From Membranipora membranacea (lineage: Eukaryota > Bryozoa > Gymnolaemata > Cheilostomatida > Membraniporidae), in assembly GCA_914767715.1 (NCBI GenBank), contig OU612073.1:16804001-16868000 (forward strand): DNA of 64,000 nt. Reading direction: 5' to 3'. This document shows positions 39,736 to 51,735 of this stretch, in pieces; within the stretch, counting starts at the first letter, position 1; each line of letters opens with the position of its first letter. A program made the translations under genes and the position numbers. The notes below the pieces were generated by a model, which saw only the letters and a program-made list of their open reading frames with translations, was not told where the DNA came from and did no database searches.

Positions 39736-42700
39736 GTGAGATAATGTGAATAAAACATTACTGCGCAACTTGGTATATCATATGGTTGCGATGTCCTCCG
39801 ACTGCAGGTCATTACAAGGGATCTACTAGAAGTCAAAGTATACAGAATATCGAGATGAATGACATTAATCATGAGATACATCTTTTACCTTGATGAGTAC
39901 TTACATACTTATTTATTAGTTTTCCAGTCACAGAAGTTCCAAATGCATAACCTATACACCCAATTAGATTCAGAAGCGCCATTGCAGTCAAAGCACTGTT
40001 AACTTCTAGCTAAAAAAAACATGAGGTACGCAGGATTATATTGCAACAAAGAAAGGCAAAGTTAATAGCTATATTTGAATCAATCCCTTTTCTTTTTAGG
40101 GGAGGCATAATTGATGAATTAGGGATAGATAAGCAGCTTACATGTCACTTACATTGAACAGGTAATAAGAAGCCAAGATGACTGAAACTGCCTCTGCAAT
40201 GGCATTATAAAAGGGCAAATATTTTGAAGAAATTCTAGCCCTTGTATATTGGGATTTTCCCAATCATACAAAAATCTTCAGCAAACTTTCTGTCCTCAAA
40301 GACCTGTAGATATGTTTGGTATAAACAGAAATACATCTTATAATATCCCGTTTTCAAACATAAATTTTCTCTCTCACCTCGCTTGTAAGGAAATGTTTGA
40401 GGTAAACTGTTGTTCCATAACTGCATGTTTCGATGACAAACACGGTACAAAACATCAAAATCATCCCAATGTCTTTCATCATGATTGATCTAGTTCATGT
40501 TGATGATTTGAGTTCAGTAGCTGCAAAAATAAACATATACCAATTAGGCCTGGAACAAGTCCCAAAAATCAGAATAGGGTCAGGGTCTCAGACTTCGGCT
40601 GTCTCTCAGATATGGTCCAGGTTGCTATTGGCACTGATAATAGAGCCTTCATATCACAATCACAGGAAACATCAGTGAACAGCATTTCTGGCTCTCAAAG
40701 TAATTTGTATTTCTAAAAATATTAATTGGTGTTTTTGATTTAAAAATCAGCATAATTATTCACTGCTGTCAACAAAAAAACAAAGTAAATATTTTGCATG
40801 AAACTACACTCACTTTTAACAGCGAAGGCAGTAAGCAAACCGATAAATAGCGTCAGCATACCAACGGGTATGTGCTTAGAGTTCCTCCAACGTACTTAAA
40901 CAAAAGAGACTCAGAATCAGGTAACAACACACAGAGTACAATACTAAGAAACTGGTCTGTCTCGTTTTTATCACAAATGATTTGTTTTCTGTGCCTTCGA
41001 ATCCTCTGCTCTTTCAGGTTTAAAGATTCATTAATATTCCTTTTTCTACTGCTACTGAGCAAAAAGGAGAGCTTTAGCAACAGCGCTTCTTTCCATTTTT
41101 TGGACACATTTTTCAGTTAATCGACATACTTTGTAGAGAAATGCACCTATAGCTGCACCGCTGCTGACACTTGTCGTTGACTCTACAGCTGCCTAAAAAT
41201 ATAGTTTAATGGGATTGTCAAAAAACAGATGCGTCATAGCTTTCCTCGCTTTATGAACATATCAAAACCATTTTGAGGTCTTCTACAACCTACAACCTTG
41301 TGGCCGAACGGAGCAGCATTAAGCCACCTCCGTGTGTGAATGAGTATACCATAATTGTCAGAAAAGACTAGTATCTCAGCAATCAATAGCCTAATACCAA
41401 AACATCAAAGAATAAACTATCAGATTGAGAAAAAGCTGTTACTGATTTTTAGTTTTATTTGACCAATTTTTGCTTCATCATTGCATATTATTGTTAATCA
41501 CTTTTGTAAATCTCCTATATTATTTCAGAAAGAAATGTTTATGTGGCATTAAATATTTTGATTTGTTTTATGCCGTATGGTAGCCATGGTAGCCTCAAAC
41601 TTTTGAAGCAAATCAATTCCTCTTTATCATGATTATAACTCTGAAACTAGCATAAATAATAACACGTGATACAGTAATTATAGATGGAATTGTCCGCACC
41701 AGTAGGCCTTTGCGATGGTCATTTGCGCTGAAGTGAAAAATCCAAACATAGTTGTGATTACTTTGTACCCATTTATAGGTGAAACAATAGATATTGTGTG
41801 GATAGAATCGATGTTATTATTTATATCATTTAAAAAGTCATATCATTACTCCTTTTTGATTTTAGAGGCTTACCACAAAAGTAGCTGGTTTCCAGTTTGT
41901 TGAGAGAAGAGGAAACCGTAGAACAGGATGATAGAAGCACACCTGACCCCATACCAGATATCAGCCTTAAGATCAGCGACACAGCAAAGAATACATCAGC
42001 ATTATTGATATAACCTACCAAACTGTCAATACACATTTAGTGATGCATACAGAATTGAACTTTCACATCAATGCACAACGATCGCAATAATGATAATTCA
42101 CATATATGAAAATCAAGGTCACATCATGCGTTCATTGTGCAGGTACATAATTTAAGGTACATATGTACAGGAAAATTTTTTAAAAACTGCAGATCAGATT
42201 CAAACACAACAGCAACATTTTTGTGATTTTGGCTATCCTTAAATACATGATAGCTCAATGGTAGTGCAGGTCTCTTTATGGGAAAGACGAGATTACTCTT
42301 TGTTAAACTGCCATACATACCCACATTGCAGTAACCAGACTTCCCAATGAAAACAGCAGGCGAGGGGGCACTGTGCCAGCTACATTAAAAAGTTTGCAAA
42401 TGATTAATGACCACAAAGAGCTCCTTGATGAAAACATGATTTGGTAAAACCTGAATGAAATAACCTGTTAGTATCAGCTCTCCAATTATCCTCTGATTTT
42501 GCAAAGTATAAACCAAGTTTGACATCCTCAAAGTGACTTGACATAATTTGGACTCCCAGGTAGCCATATTTCGGACCCATAATCTGTCTTTACCATGCAA
42601 TAGATTTTTTACGTTTTGGCATTAAAACTTCTTCAGGCCCACCCTCAAACTAAAAACTTTTTTCCAATATCATGCTGTATGTGAGGTTAAACTTACCCAA

Positions 42701-43871
42701 TATGCTACGAAACTATCACCTATGAAACGACTGATATCGCAAGAGCTGAATATTACTCCGACCTGACTTTCTTGTTTTCGTATCTGTAGCGCCACGGAAA
42801 TTGCACACATATCTATGCAGTATGTCAAGAATACAAGAGTTAACAAAGTTACAATTGTAATCCACTGTTTTTTTACATTCTCCCTCGCTGATCTTTCTCC
42901 ACTGCCTGTATGCGGATCTTGTGGGTTTAACAGTTCTATTTTCTCTGATTCAGAATTTGAGGCATTGCCTGTTGATGAGGTCGGAATTGCTGTTGTAGTT
43001 TTCTAATTGTGGAGGGTCATCAGTGTGTTCATCTCTCAAACTAGTGCATGATGTGCTGGTTGTGGTGGATTTCTCATCTCTGAGAAGTCGGGTCGATTCT
43101 TGTGTCTTTATCATATTGATTCAAGTTTGTCTCTCCTGCAACTACTGGTGACCATCAGATAGATTTATGCTGATGTGCAGTTTGAGATAAATCGGCTACT
43201 GTGAAAGATCACAAACGGAAACTCATGTCTTAACTTCACAAGTTGCTTTTTAAAGGATCAATGAAGAAGTAGATTGATCACGTAAAACCTGCCGACCTTT
43301 CGTTGTAGCAACAATTTATATATCCGATTACAGCTTATTGCCAAATTTCCTACATTCCATGTCTGTGAGATCTCTGCATGGTACTAAACCTGAGTAACCA
43401 TTATCTATTTAACTACAAAATTATTGATATTGTTTGGCAGTAGATCACAATTAGTTAAAATGACTGCAATAATAATTGTTTAGATTATAATTAATAATAA
43501 ACTTACTATGCAATGTTCTCAATTAAATGAATTATTCTCTCAGGCATTTTACTTTTTTGGCAGGCAATTACAGCTTTTACTCTCTTTTAGCAGTAATCCG
43601 CATTATAACTTATACCTTATTGATCTGAGGCTGTGACATCATACAGCGGGAAGGACGATATTCAAAGGAGCTCTCTTACATCCCAGGCTCCAAGGTGTGT
43701 GGATGTGTTTATGTACTCACTCTTGCGGGCAAACTATGTGTATATCAATCTATGTGCTAACCTTACATGTCGCAGTCGGCTAACAGCGTAAGTGTTTCTA
43801 TTAGCTTGAAGAGTACTGTGTGGGCTAGTAAACACAGGGTGTGTGTGTGACATAAGCTAAGGCTAGATCAG

Positions 43872-43892
43872 TTGTGTGTGTAAGTGTGCATG

Positions 43893-43931
<39 letters not shown>

Positions 43932-43944
43932 TTTGTGTGTGTGC
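43872..43944 (+). repeat. (TG)n microsatellite
   Basis: Long TG run with a few interruptions in the gap between copies B and C. Confidence 0.95.
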
Positions 43945-44201
43945 GTTAGTGGTTAGTGAGTTAGTGGGTGTTGGACGAGTTTGGTCTTTGTTAGTGATAT
44001 GTTATCGTTGTGAAGCTCAGTGGTTATAATATTGCTGGATTGTGTTATTGTTTTGAATTTGTTGTTGGAGTGTTGAGGTGACATACTCAAGACAAAGTGA
44101 ATTGACCCCCAAAAGGTCCCTATGGCTATGAAATCTCGAGATTTCCCCACCCTTGAAATTGACCTGCAGGATGTATGTAGATCATGGAAGTTGTTCTTAG
44201 A

Positions 44202-44260
44202 CTTAGGCCAGAAGCAGCCTAGCAATAACTGCTCTATGAAATAATGGCAAATATGCCAAG
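44202..44260 (+). mobile_element. Isolated end of the long-TIR element family
   Basis: AGGCCAGAAGCAGCCTAGCA and the following ~35 bp match the left end of the element at 50122, then diverge. No partner end was found within this gap. Confidence 0.6.
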
Positions 44261-45324
44261 GTTTTGCACTTATGGGAGAGAAAAATGCTTGAAGGTTAAA
44301 TTATGAAACTTTGATAGTGCCCCTCAACAGACGGGTGACAATTGTAAGGACTACATAAGACTCGTAGAACATTTGTCCTGTACCACAAGTATATTTAAAT
44401 CCGCAGACAGTATTTTAGCAGGGGCTTACAATGAATTAAAAATAATTAGGAAAACTTTAGCCCAAGTTATTGCTGTTAATGGTTTACAGGTTGTTGTTGT
44501 TGCTTGGCCGTTAAACAGAATCAGATTAGGAAAATTTGATGGTTTCTAGACGCCTAGGTTATTGACCTTGTTGACCTTGTGTTTGGAATTAAATTTTCAG
44601 GTTCTCGAAATAAAGTTGGTCACCCAATCAGAAAATAAAATATCAGATGCGCAAGAGCACATTCATACAGAGTGATTGGGGAGTACAAACAAGAAAATAT
44701 GCAGACATCTACAGTTGATCTTGTCTTTGTTGAGCAAAAGCATTGTCTGAAAACTCATCAAGAGTTTAACTGTTAAAACAAAACCGGGGTTGTGTCAGGT
44801 TATGGGCAGGAACCATTCTTTGAACAGCTTGGAGGCAACTGCTCCTATGGTCAGGCTCAATAACAGCGCCTGGTAAATTTGTTTGTTTGGAAGTGCTAAG
44901 TGGTCTTGTCTTCCTGCAGTGTACAAGAAGGGGCAACTCCAATAAAGTATAGATAGTAAACAAACAAATTGATGTAATGGAATAAACAAAGTGCAAACCA
45001 CTGACCCATGAGGTAGAGTAACGGCTAAAAAATATTTTGGGTAATCATATTGTTTCATATTTCATCGGAAAGCTCTTGATGTCAGGATGGCAGAAAATCA
45101 ATTTTTAATGACGTCATGTTACATGACGTAGTGTAATCCTTCTGCATGTAATTTGCCTGCCTGAGGATAACTTCTTAACAAACAGACAAAACACAGGTGA
45201 AAATCATTTGAAATGCTGATCATCCCAACACACAAAATACCATCAGTGTTTGAATATTGAATGTGGTTTAGGTAGGCAAGAAAATGACAAACAGCTGATA
45301 TTATTCATTGTTTTGTTTTTGCAG
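44261..45324. other. Gap where the N-terminal half of copy C is missing
   Basis: Searching by eye for equivalents of exons 1-5 of the transporter family gives nothing. A short repeat with AATCATATTGT and GATGTCAGGAT blocks (about 45040-45150) also occurs at about 31240-31340, so repeat-mediated breakage is possible. Confidence 0.5.
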
Positions 45325-48013
45325 CTACTGAACTCAAAACATCAACAGCAACTACGTCAGCAATGGTGAAAGATTTTGGAGTGATTTTGATATTTTGCAC
45401 CATTTTTGCAGTCAAGACATGCAGTCATGGAACAAATGTGTATTTCCAGCATTACCTTAAAAGCGAGGTGAATCCAAAATTTTATTTGGTCATAATTGAC
45501 AGTGATGCATTATCCTGTCTAAATTTTGAAGACAGGGTTATTGGCTACGGTTGACCAAAACCGCCAATTTTTTCCCACATAATATCCCCAGTGCCTGTAA
45601 TTATGGCGGTTCTGGTTGACCAAAACCGCCACAGTAGCTGCAAATCATACTTGTTTTGTTTATTGGCGGTTTTGGTCGACCAAAACCGCCAATAAAGAAT
45701 TCTAATTTCAGACAGGTGAGCACAGCTACCACCATAAATAGATCATGAATAGTGAATAGTGCTTTGCAATTAAGCTTGTAGTTGTTGGGAAATAGAACCA
45801 TGGCTAGTGCTTATGGTTTCTATGATCGATGCCAATTATGTGACTGTTGTTACATGGGATCAGCCAACCACAACTATGGATGTGGTAATCCAGCATCTCA
45901 TCCTTCATGTAAGTCAACTGCAGGACAGGTTTCACAATATTATTATAGTAATACTAAACTAGTAAGTATGTTATTATGTATGTATGATCAATGAGTGACA
46001 GGTCATCATTGGTAGTCACTAGTACCTAGCACTGGCAAGGTTTCTGGTCTTATAACAACAAACGAATAGTGTATATCACACAATTTGTCTATTTTTGGTG
46101 GGAGTTGTGCTCACCGGTCTAAAAAAAGAATTCTGTATTGGCGGTTTTGGTCGACCAAAACCGCCACTCAAAAAAAAACAAGTATGATTTGCAGCTACAG
46201 TGGCGGTTCTGGTCGACCAAAACCGCCATAATTGCAGGCACTGGGGATAAAATGTGTGAAAAAATGGCAGTTTTGGTCAAACGTATATTGACTTCTTTTG
46301 TTCTCAAAACCCGGATACAATTCTGCTTATATCAGAAAGATCAACAGATGCTCAAGGTCAGATGACATTAATACGATGTGAAATCTTTTTTTGTGTGTGT
46401 ATTAGTTAGCGATTCAGCTGAGTAAACCACCCGTTATTCTTTTTAAGGTAACTAGATTATTTCAAACTTTGCCTATTCTTGGTGCAATATTATGATCATC
46501 AGTTCAATTTATCCTGCCTATATCATGTTTTTTTTTCTACAGCTAGGAGTTGACAGTGCTTTGGCTGGAATGGTGTTCCTGCTTGGATGTACCGGTTATG
46601 CATTTGGAAGTTTTGTGACTGGAAAGCTAATCAATAAACATGTAGGTACCTGTCAATGTCTGGTGCCTGAATATCTAATTGACCTTGCAGTAGATGCATA
46701 TAAATCGCTTCCCTGCACAGAAGAAGTTTCTATCCCAAGAGAAAGCTCTCTACGCATTATAAACAACCTTCAAAATATTTTACAGAGATTGACTTGGTCT
46801 CTTTTGATGACAGGCTGGTTCACTATTGGTGTACTCTACCTATTCAGATGTCCATCACCACTGCTAAACTTTATCTTCCATGGTAAAAGGTAATATGATA
46901 AGATAATGACATTACTGCGATGACAATGAATAACGACAATCAGTCGGACTTTGGTCATAATCCAATTCAGCTTTTTGACTTTAGGCCAGATGTCCTCTGC
47001 TGTCCTGTATGTATGTATGTATGTATGTATGGTCATCATACAAGTCGTTATTATTGGCGCCCTCTTTTTCTCTACTTCGTAATATCATGACAAATGTCCA
47101 GAGCACAGTTTCGCTTTTAGTGAAGTTCAAAGTGTTCATGAAAGAGTATTTGTCATAAAAAATGAAATTTAAACTTTCTAAATTACACTTTAATTCATGG
47201 TATATTTCAGATACGCAGCTCTGACAATTACAGTCGCAACAATTGAATATACAGTTCAGACCCTCATATATCTTCCCCCAGTACAGATCCTGTTTGACAT
47301 AGCTAGGTGAGTTGCTCTGACCATACACCATACTGAATGTTTCACAGCAGGTCAGATGGATGTGCTATTTTTCCAGTCTATAATGAATAAAACTCAGTGC
47401 CTTGTGATCACATTTGTTTTACTTCTTGTTTTAGTGAATATGGGTATGACCAGGAGGATGTAAGGACATGTAGCTTAGTTTCTGGAGTGGTTTACGGTGC
47501 TTTCAGCAGTGGTTCAGGAGTAGGGCCCATAGTTTTTGGTGTGGTGACTCAGCTCCAAGACTACGAAACATCGATGACAATAATATGCTTCATTATAATG
47601 CTAGTTATGGTGGGTGACTTCAATGTTTTCTAGATGTAGATTGCCTTGAATACATCTTCATAGTTTAGGGGTGAGGGGAGTTTTAGAACTTTAGGTAGGC
47701 GTAATCAGTTTCTCATACAAGCAGATCTTGATTGGGTTTAAATATATACCACATTTCTCCTCATTGACTGATGGGGTGATAACTGATAATATTACAATGT
47801 AAAACACAAAATTGGTCTTGCGTAAAAATGAGAGGGAGAGAAGGGAAAAGGCAACAGTCATGATAAGACTGAATTATCAGACATAGTTTTATGATCGCTG
47901 ACTTCAGCTGCAAATTGTATCTGTTGTAGGCTGCTGTGACAACAATCTACCTCCTCTATAAACACATTCACATCAGATACAGCAGGAATACCGTTATTTC
48001 TGGCGTAGTCTAA
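45325..48013 (+). CDS. SLC18B1-like MFS transporter, copy C (C-terminal half only)
   Basis: Six exons equivalent to exons 6-11 of copy A: 45325-45467, 46543-46641, 46786-46889, 47211-47306, 47435-47609, 47930-48013; phases agree and there are no stops. They encode spans 7-12: KDFGVILIFCTIFAVKT, GMVFLLGCTGYAFGSF, LTWSLLMTGWFTIGVL, TLIYLPPVQILFDIA, CSLVSGVVYGAFSSGSG and IICFIIMLVMAAVTTIYLL. An AATAAA at 48080-48085 follows the stop. The first exon starts with an acceptor in phase 1, so an upstream exon is expected but not visible; an internal ATG at 45363 could start a six-span product. Head to head with pseudogene B. A palindrome-rich foldback element lies in its first intron. Either a 5'-truncated duplicate not yet decayed, or a half-size transporter. 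Confidence 0.75.
45550..46283. mobile_element. Foldback element built from GTCGAC-centred palindromes
   Basis: Two inverted arms (about 45550-45700 and 46131-46283) share TCCCCAGTGCCTG and GCAAATCATACTTG. Each arm carries two full copies of a 28-bp palindrome (half-site TGGCGGTTTTGGTC, centre GTCGAC or a one-base variant) at about 45605-45632, 45664-45691, 46139-46166 and 46201-46228. A half-site forms each outer end. The 430-bp middle holds a short Cys-rich open frame. No certain target duplication is seen. Confidence 0.85.
45800..45961 (+). other. Cys-rich open frame inside the foldback element
   Basis: An ATG opens about 55 codons with CQLCDCCYMG, GCGNPASHPSCKSTAG and QVSQYYYSNTK, followed by GTAAGT at the end. 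Six or more cysteines and a possible donor suggest a captured exon, but no partner exon or family is recognised. Confidence 0.25.
47007..47031 (+). repeat. (TATG)n microsatellite
   Basis: About six tetranucleotide units in an intron of transporter copy C. Confidence 0.9.
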
Positions 48014-48085
48014 AAGCCCTGAGGAAAATTTAAAGTTCATAAATCCCATTGTGCACTGTCATCAAAAGGTTATAGATACAATAAA

Positions 48086-49300
48086 ATAAATTAATGTAGT
48101 TAGGACAAAGAATGGGTTGGCACCCTGTGGTTGTTCTCATTGTCTATATTGCAGATATAATTTTTAATTTATTCAACCATCATAATGTTTAATGGTGTAA
48201 ACATAATTTATACATGCTATTAAAGTAGCAGACAATAACAAAAGTTTTTGTATTCGATGCGTAATGTGACAAATAAATTTAATTATTCAATCGCAAACTT
48301 TCTTGCACCATTGTGTTTCAGTAACAGGCCTACCCGAGATGATTGGCCAAGCAATTAATACTCTCAATATAAATATAAATTATTGGAAATATCATTATAT
48401 TAAAGTATTTTCTTCTAGAATTGAAGCAGATATTTTTTGTTTGTAGTCTCATTTTAATAATTCATTTGACATAAAAATTTTATTTTAATAATGATACACT
48501 GTGTCAAACAGTGGTTTAAAAAAATATATAATATATCAATATTACTTAGTAGAAGATTCCTCCTGTTTCCAAAATACGTCCCAAAAAATAACTCCCAAAA
48601 GTACAATGCTCTGTGTGGGCCGGTGTTGGTTGGTGCATGTTTTGAGCGGGTTGTGGTGTTCCTGCGTTGGATCAGTAAATTGGAGACTGAGCTATTCAAA
48701 AAAGCACCATTTATATTTTACTCAAGTGGCATGAGCTGGTATGGGTTGGTGTATGTTTGTTTTGGGTTGATATTGGCTAGTATAGATCGGTTTGCCTGGT
48801 GTAGGTCAGCAAAGCAGAAGCGTAACTATCAATAAAATCTCTCTGATATAAATATCTATATTAATGCGAAAACCATCTTTGCAAAGTACAAAACATAAAA
48901 GATTTTCTGAAAACTTGTTGCAAACGACATCTATCTCAATGAGTCATAAATCAAAAAACTAGCGTTGTTGTTCAATTCTGAGCTGTGACTGTGAGAAGTG
49001 AATAGCTCACAGCTGCTGCCCTCTTACGGCATTGAGCATTCTTTTTCATCTTGAAGTAAGCTGAGAGAAATACTGTTTCACAAACTCTCATACAGCCAAC
49101 AGTGCAGGCCCAACAGACCATAGACACAAATGAACGTGTAAATTCTAGTATAGATCTTGGTATTACGACAGTCAAAATTTGTTATTATTACCCAGTTTTC
49201 TGTCAAATTAACTTAATTTTTAAAGTCTTGAGAAAATCTGTCTCAAACAAGCATTCAAAAGGTTGGGCAAATGGGCCATGGCTGGACCCCTTTTAGTAAG
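48086..49300. other. Intergenic DNA without a supported gene
   Basis: AT-rich, with a G/T-biased stretch (48580-48800) that opens both strands by composition only. No splice-linked exons or known motifs. Confidence 0.5.
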
Positions 49301-49309
49301 AGCTCATAA

Positions 49310-49765
49310 CAGACAAATCTACAGCAACCCTGACACACCCATTACACGCTATACACAGCGTGTGCTCAGGTATTAATGTAATTTTGTTTCTTCCTACTGA
49401 TGGTATATGAAGGTTATCTTCTTAACCGCACTTGATCAACACTGCTGGATCACAGTGTTGCTCAGGCATGCATAGGATTCTTTTTCTTCCCACTTCGACA
49501 CTAAAACTCCTGTGTCACTGCAGATTTTCCGTACCAAATCGATTATAGATTTCTACCACTTTCGGTAAAAACTGGTGGTATATGGGAGCGATCTTCTTCA
49601 CCACACTTGGCCAACACCGCTTGTATACAGCGGGTGCAAAGGCATTAAGGAAATTCCGTTTCTTTCCACATTCAGACCACAACTGCCAAGTCACAGCATA
49701 TTACAGCTATCAATACAATTATGTTTTTTCCACTCTCCGTCCAAAACTGATGGTATATAGGAGAT
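49310..49765 (+). repeat. Diverged tandem repeat, units of about 180 bp
   Basis: GATGGTATATGAAGGTTATC (49400), GGTGGTATATGGGAGCGATC (49573) and GATGGTATATAGGAG (49750) mark successive unit starts. Each is followed by TTCTT(C/A)AC(C/T)(G/A)CACTTG and a C-rich block in the two complete units. Confidence 0.7.
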
Positions 49766-50929
49766 ATATGAAGTTCCAACCCGCTCTTTCATGCGTTGAT
49801 TTTGTGCGTCACGTCTTTGTAATGTTATCATTGAAAAGAGGATGACTCTGTTTGATTTTGCATTTTGAGGAGTAATTGAAACAAAACCATAAAATGTGAG
49901 ACTCATTCGGTCGGCTTTATAAAGAAGATAATCACTAAAAGGCAGAAGATCTTGTCACACCCAGCTCACAACTTGGTAGACCTCCACAATATGATGATTG
50001 CACTTAGTGTTGGACAAATCTCTGTTTATCAACTCAAAAAACAGCTCGTGTAAGTAATGTGCAAGTGGAAGTACAGTGTTAGCTGGTTAATACAGACTTT
50101 ATAGTTCAGAACTACTGTTATAGGCCAGAAGCAGCCTAGCAATAACTGCTCTATAAAAAAATGGCACGGACAATTTTTGATGGCAGGAAACTGATCGCAT
50201 ATTATACTTCATTGATGCTTCTTCTGTAAAATTCACCGGGTGTACCCAGTTGCAGTGGTCATATTTAGAAATTTAAAGGTGTTTTGTTTTTGCATAATAT
50301 GTGTGGGGACATAAAACCTATTCTGTCTAATTTTACTTATCTAATCATCAGGGAATTCCAGGTTGAAACTGCACTGTTGGGAATTTGTTGGCTTGCCAAT
50401 TAAGGTCAATAAAAGGTGTTTCTATATGGTGGAACCATACTTGCCAAGTAATCTAAATACAAAATAGGGAGATTCCATTTTACGGCGATACTGCACCACA
50501 ACGTGGTGCTTCGAGGGTGCGAAGCACTCGAGTCACCCACCCAGTGTGAGCCCCCAACGGGGTACGGGGCGGGGCCCCGTCTGCAGAAGCTCTGAGAGCG
50601 TTTTCAGCCACTAGGAAGGGCTAAAAAGGTATATTTGACCCCAAATAATTTCATGTTTGTACTGGTACTAAAATATCAAACTGACATTACAAAATAAAGT
50701 ACACCTATGCTGTAGTATGTTGGATAGGCCCGGGGGCCACTGTCAGGGAGACATGTCCCAAGAGCCCTATGAGAGTTGCATAACAAAAGGCCTTTTGTTT
50801 GGTGAACAAAGGAGTACAACGGCAGGCAAAGTTTGCATGTCCTGAATACATGTTGGATGTGTCCTTGCATGCTGGGGAGCCTTTATGGTAGCATCAATTC
50901 TCCACTTTTGATACACTCATTTGTGGGTA

Positions 50930-50978
50930 TACCATAGACCTACTAATAATTGTTTAGTTATTAGTAGGTCTATGGGGT
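50930..50978. repeat. Hairpin with 18-bp arms
   Basis: CCATAGACCTACTAATAA, a short loop, then its complement ending CTATGG. It lies just upstream of the LTR retrotransposon. Confidence 0.75.
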
Positions 50979-51056
50979 ATACATAATCCACCCGCTGCTA
51001 CAATATGTAGGAACCACTGGTAAAGGGTATTTTACAACTGTACTTTATTTTGTAAT

Positions 51057-51306
51057 TGTGGAGTATTCCTATTTATAAGGTTTGTTGTCATTTTGTCATA
51101 CATGTACAAAGTACATGTATCTTGGAGTTGTCCTCTCTGTTCATACTAAGGAGTTACCATCAGCTGCCCTGACCTATATATGACAGAGACTGACTTGACC
51201 GTGTCCTTGATTGAAGAGACTACACATGGACACTTGTCTACTGACTTTCATGGTGAGTGGACTGCCTTATATCTTGCCATCTTGATAAGAACCAAACTTT
51301 GCCACA
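51057..51306 (+). repeat. 5' LTR
   Basis: 250 bp, TG...CA ended, matched by 53836-54084. It contains CATGTACAAAGTACATG, a small palindrome, and a CTATATATGA TATA-like site that could serve as promoter. Confidence 0.9.
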
Positions 51307-51315
51307 TGGTATCAG
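51307..51315 (+). other. Candidate primer-binding site
   Basis: TGGTATCAG follows the 5' LTR directly. It would pair with a tRNA 3' end of CTGATACCA. It differs at one position from the sequence expected for the initiator-type tRNA-Met at 62691 (…GCTACCA), so an iMet-like primer is a guess. Confidence 0.5.
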
Positions 51316-51341
51316 TTGTGAGATATACTTAGGTGAGGTGA

Positions 51342-51417
51342 AGGTGTAGAGGAGAAGGTGAGGTGTAGAGGAGAAGGTGAGGTGTAGAGGAGAAGGTGAG
51401 GTGTAGAGGAGAAGGAG
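51342..51417 (+). repeat. 19-bp tandem repeat, four copies
   Basis: AGGTGTAGAGGAGAAGGTG repeated four times, with decayed units to about 51490. It lies in the leader between the 5' LTR and gag. Confidence 0.9.
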
Positions 51418-51735
51418 AGGTGAGAAGGTGAATGTGCAGGAGATAAGGTGTTATTGAGGAGAGGAGTAAGGAGAAAAGGTGTAGAAGAGGTGTTTAGGTG
51501 AGTTACTAACTAGGAGTGGAAAGCCCTAGTTTAGGTGAGGAGGAAGTGTTGCCAAGGTGTATGAGAAGTGAAACATCAAAAAATCAAACAACAAAAGATA
51601 TTTTCCTCCATCTTTGTTCACAAATTTTGGCTGGAAATTTGAGTAAAAGTTTTCTTTGTGTTCTTGAATACAATTCGAACTTGTGTCGCTTGAGTATACC
51701 CAAGCTTACTATTGTCTAGGTTGTACACTAGTGCC

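Larger units (their letters stand above)
37734..43114 (-). pseudogene. SLC18B1-like MFS transporter, copy B (pseudogene)
   Basis: Ten exon-equivalents on the - strand at 42697-43114, 42321-42379, 41874-42022, 41130-41192, 40814-40894, 40378-40520, 39905-40009, 39454-39556, 37952-38046 and 37734-37828 match copy A in order. Breaks: a roughly 5-bp deletion shifts the frame in exon 1, and a 12-bp loss removes residues just after span 1; exon 2 has a 1-bp deletion and a shortened end; exon 3 a 1-bp insertion; exon 4 lacks two codons; exon 5 has a 1-bp deletion; exon 6 a TGA where copy A has GGA; exon 9 a small deletion. Homology stops inside exon 10 at about 37734, and exon 11 is absent. A LINE fragment abuts exon 8. 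Splice sites are mostly still recognisable, so decay is moderate. It keeps the ESTRLL dileucine-like start. Confidence 0.9.

Noticed and set aside
45601-46365. Paired open frames with WSTKTA / DQNRH repeats
   Set aside because: They arise from the palindromes of the foldback element and read similarly on both strands.
48491-48835. Overlapping frames on both strands
   Set aside because: Caused by G/T-biased composition; no motifs or splice context.
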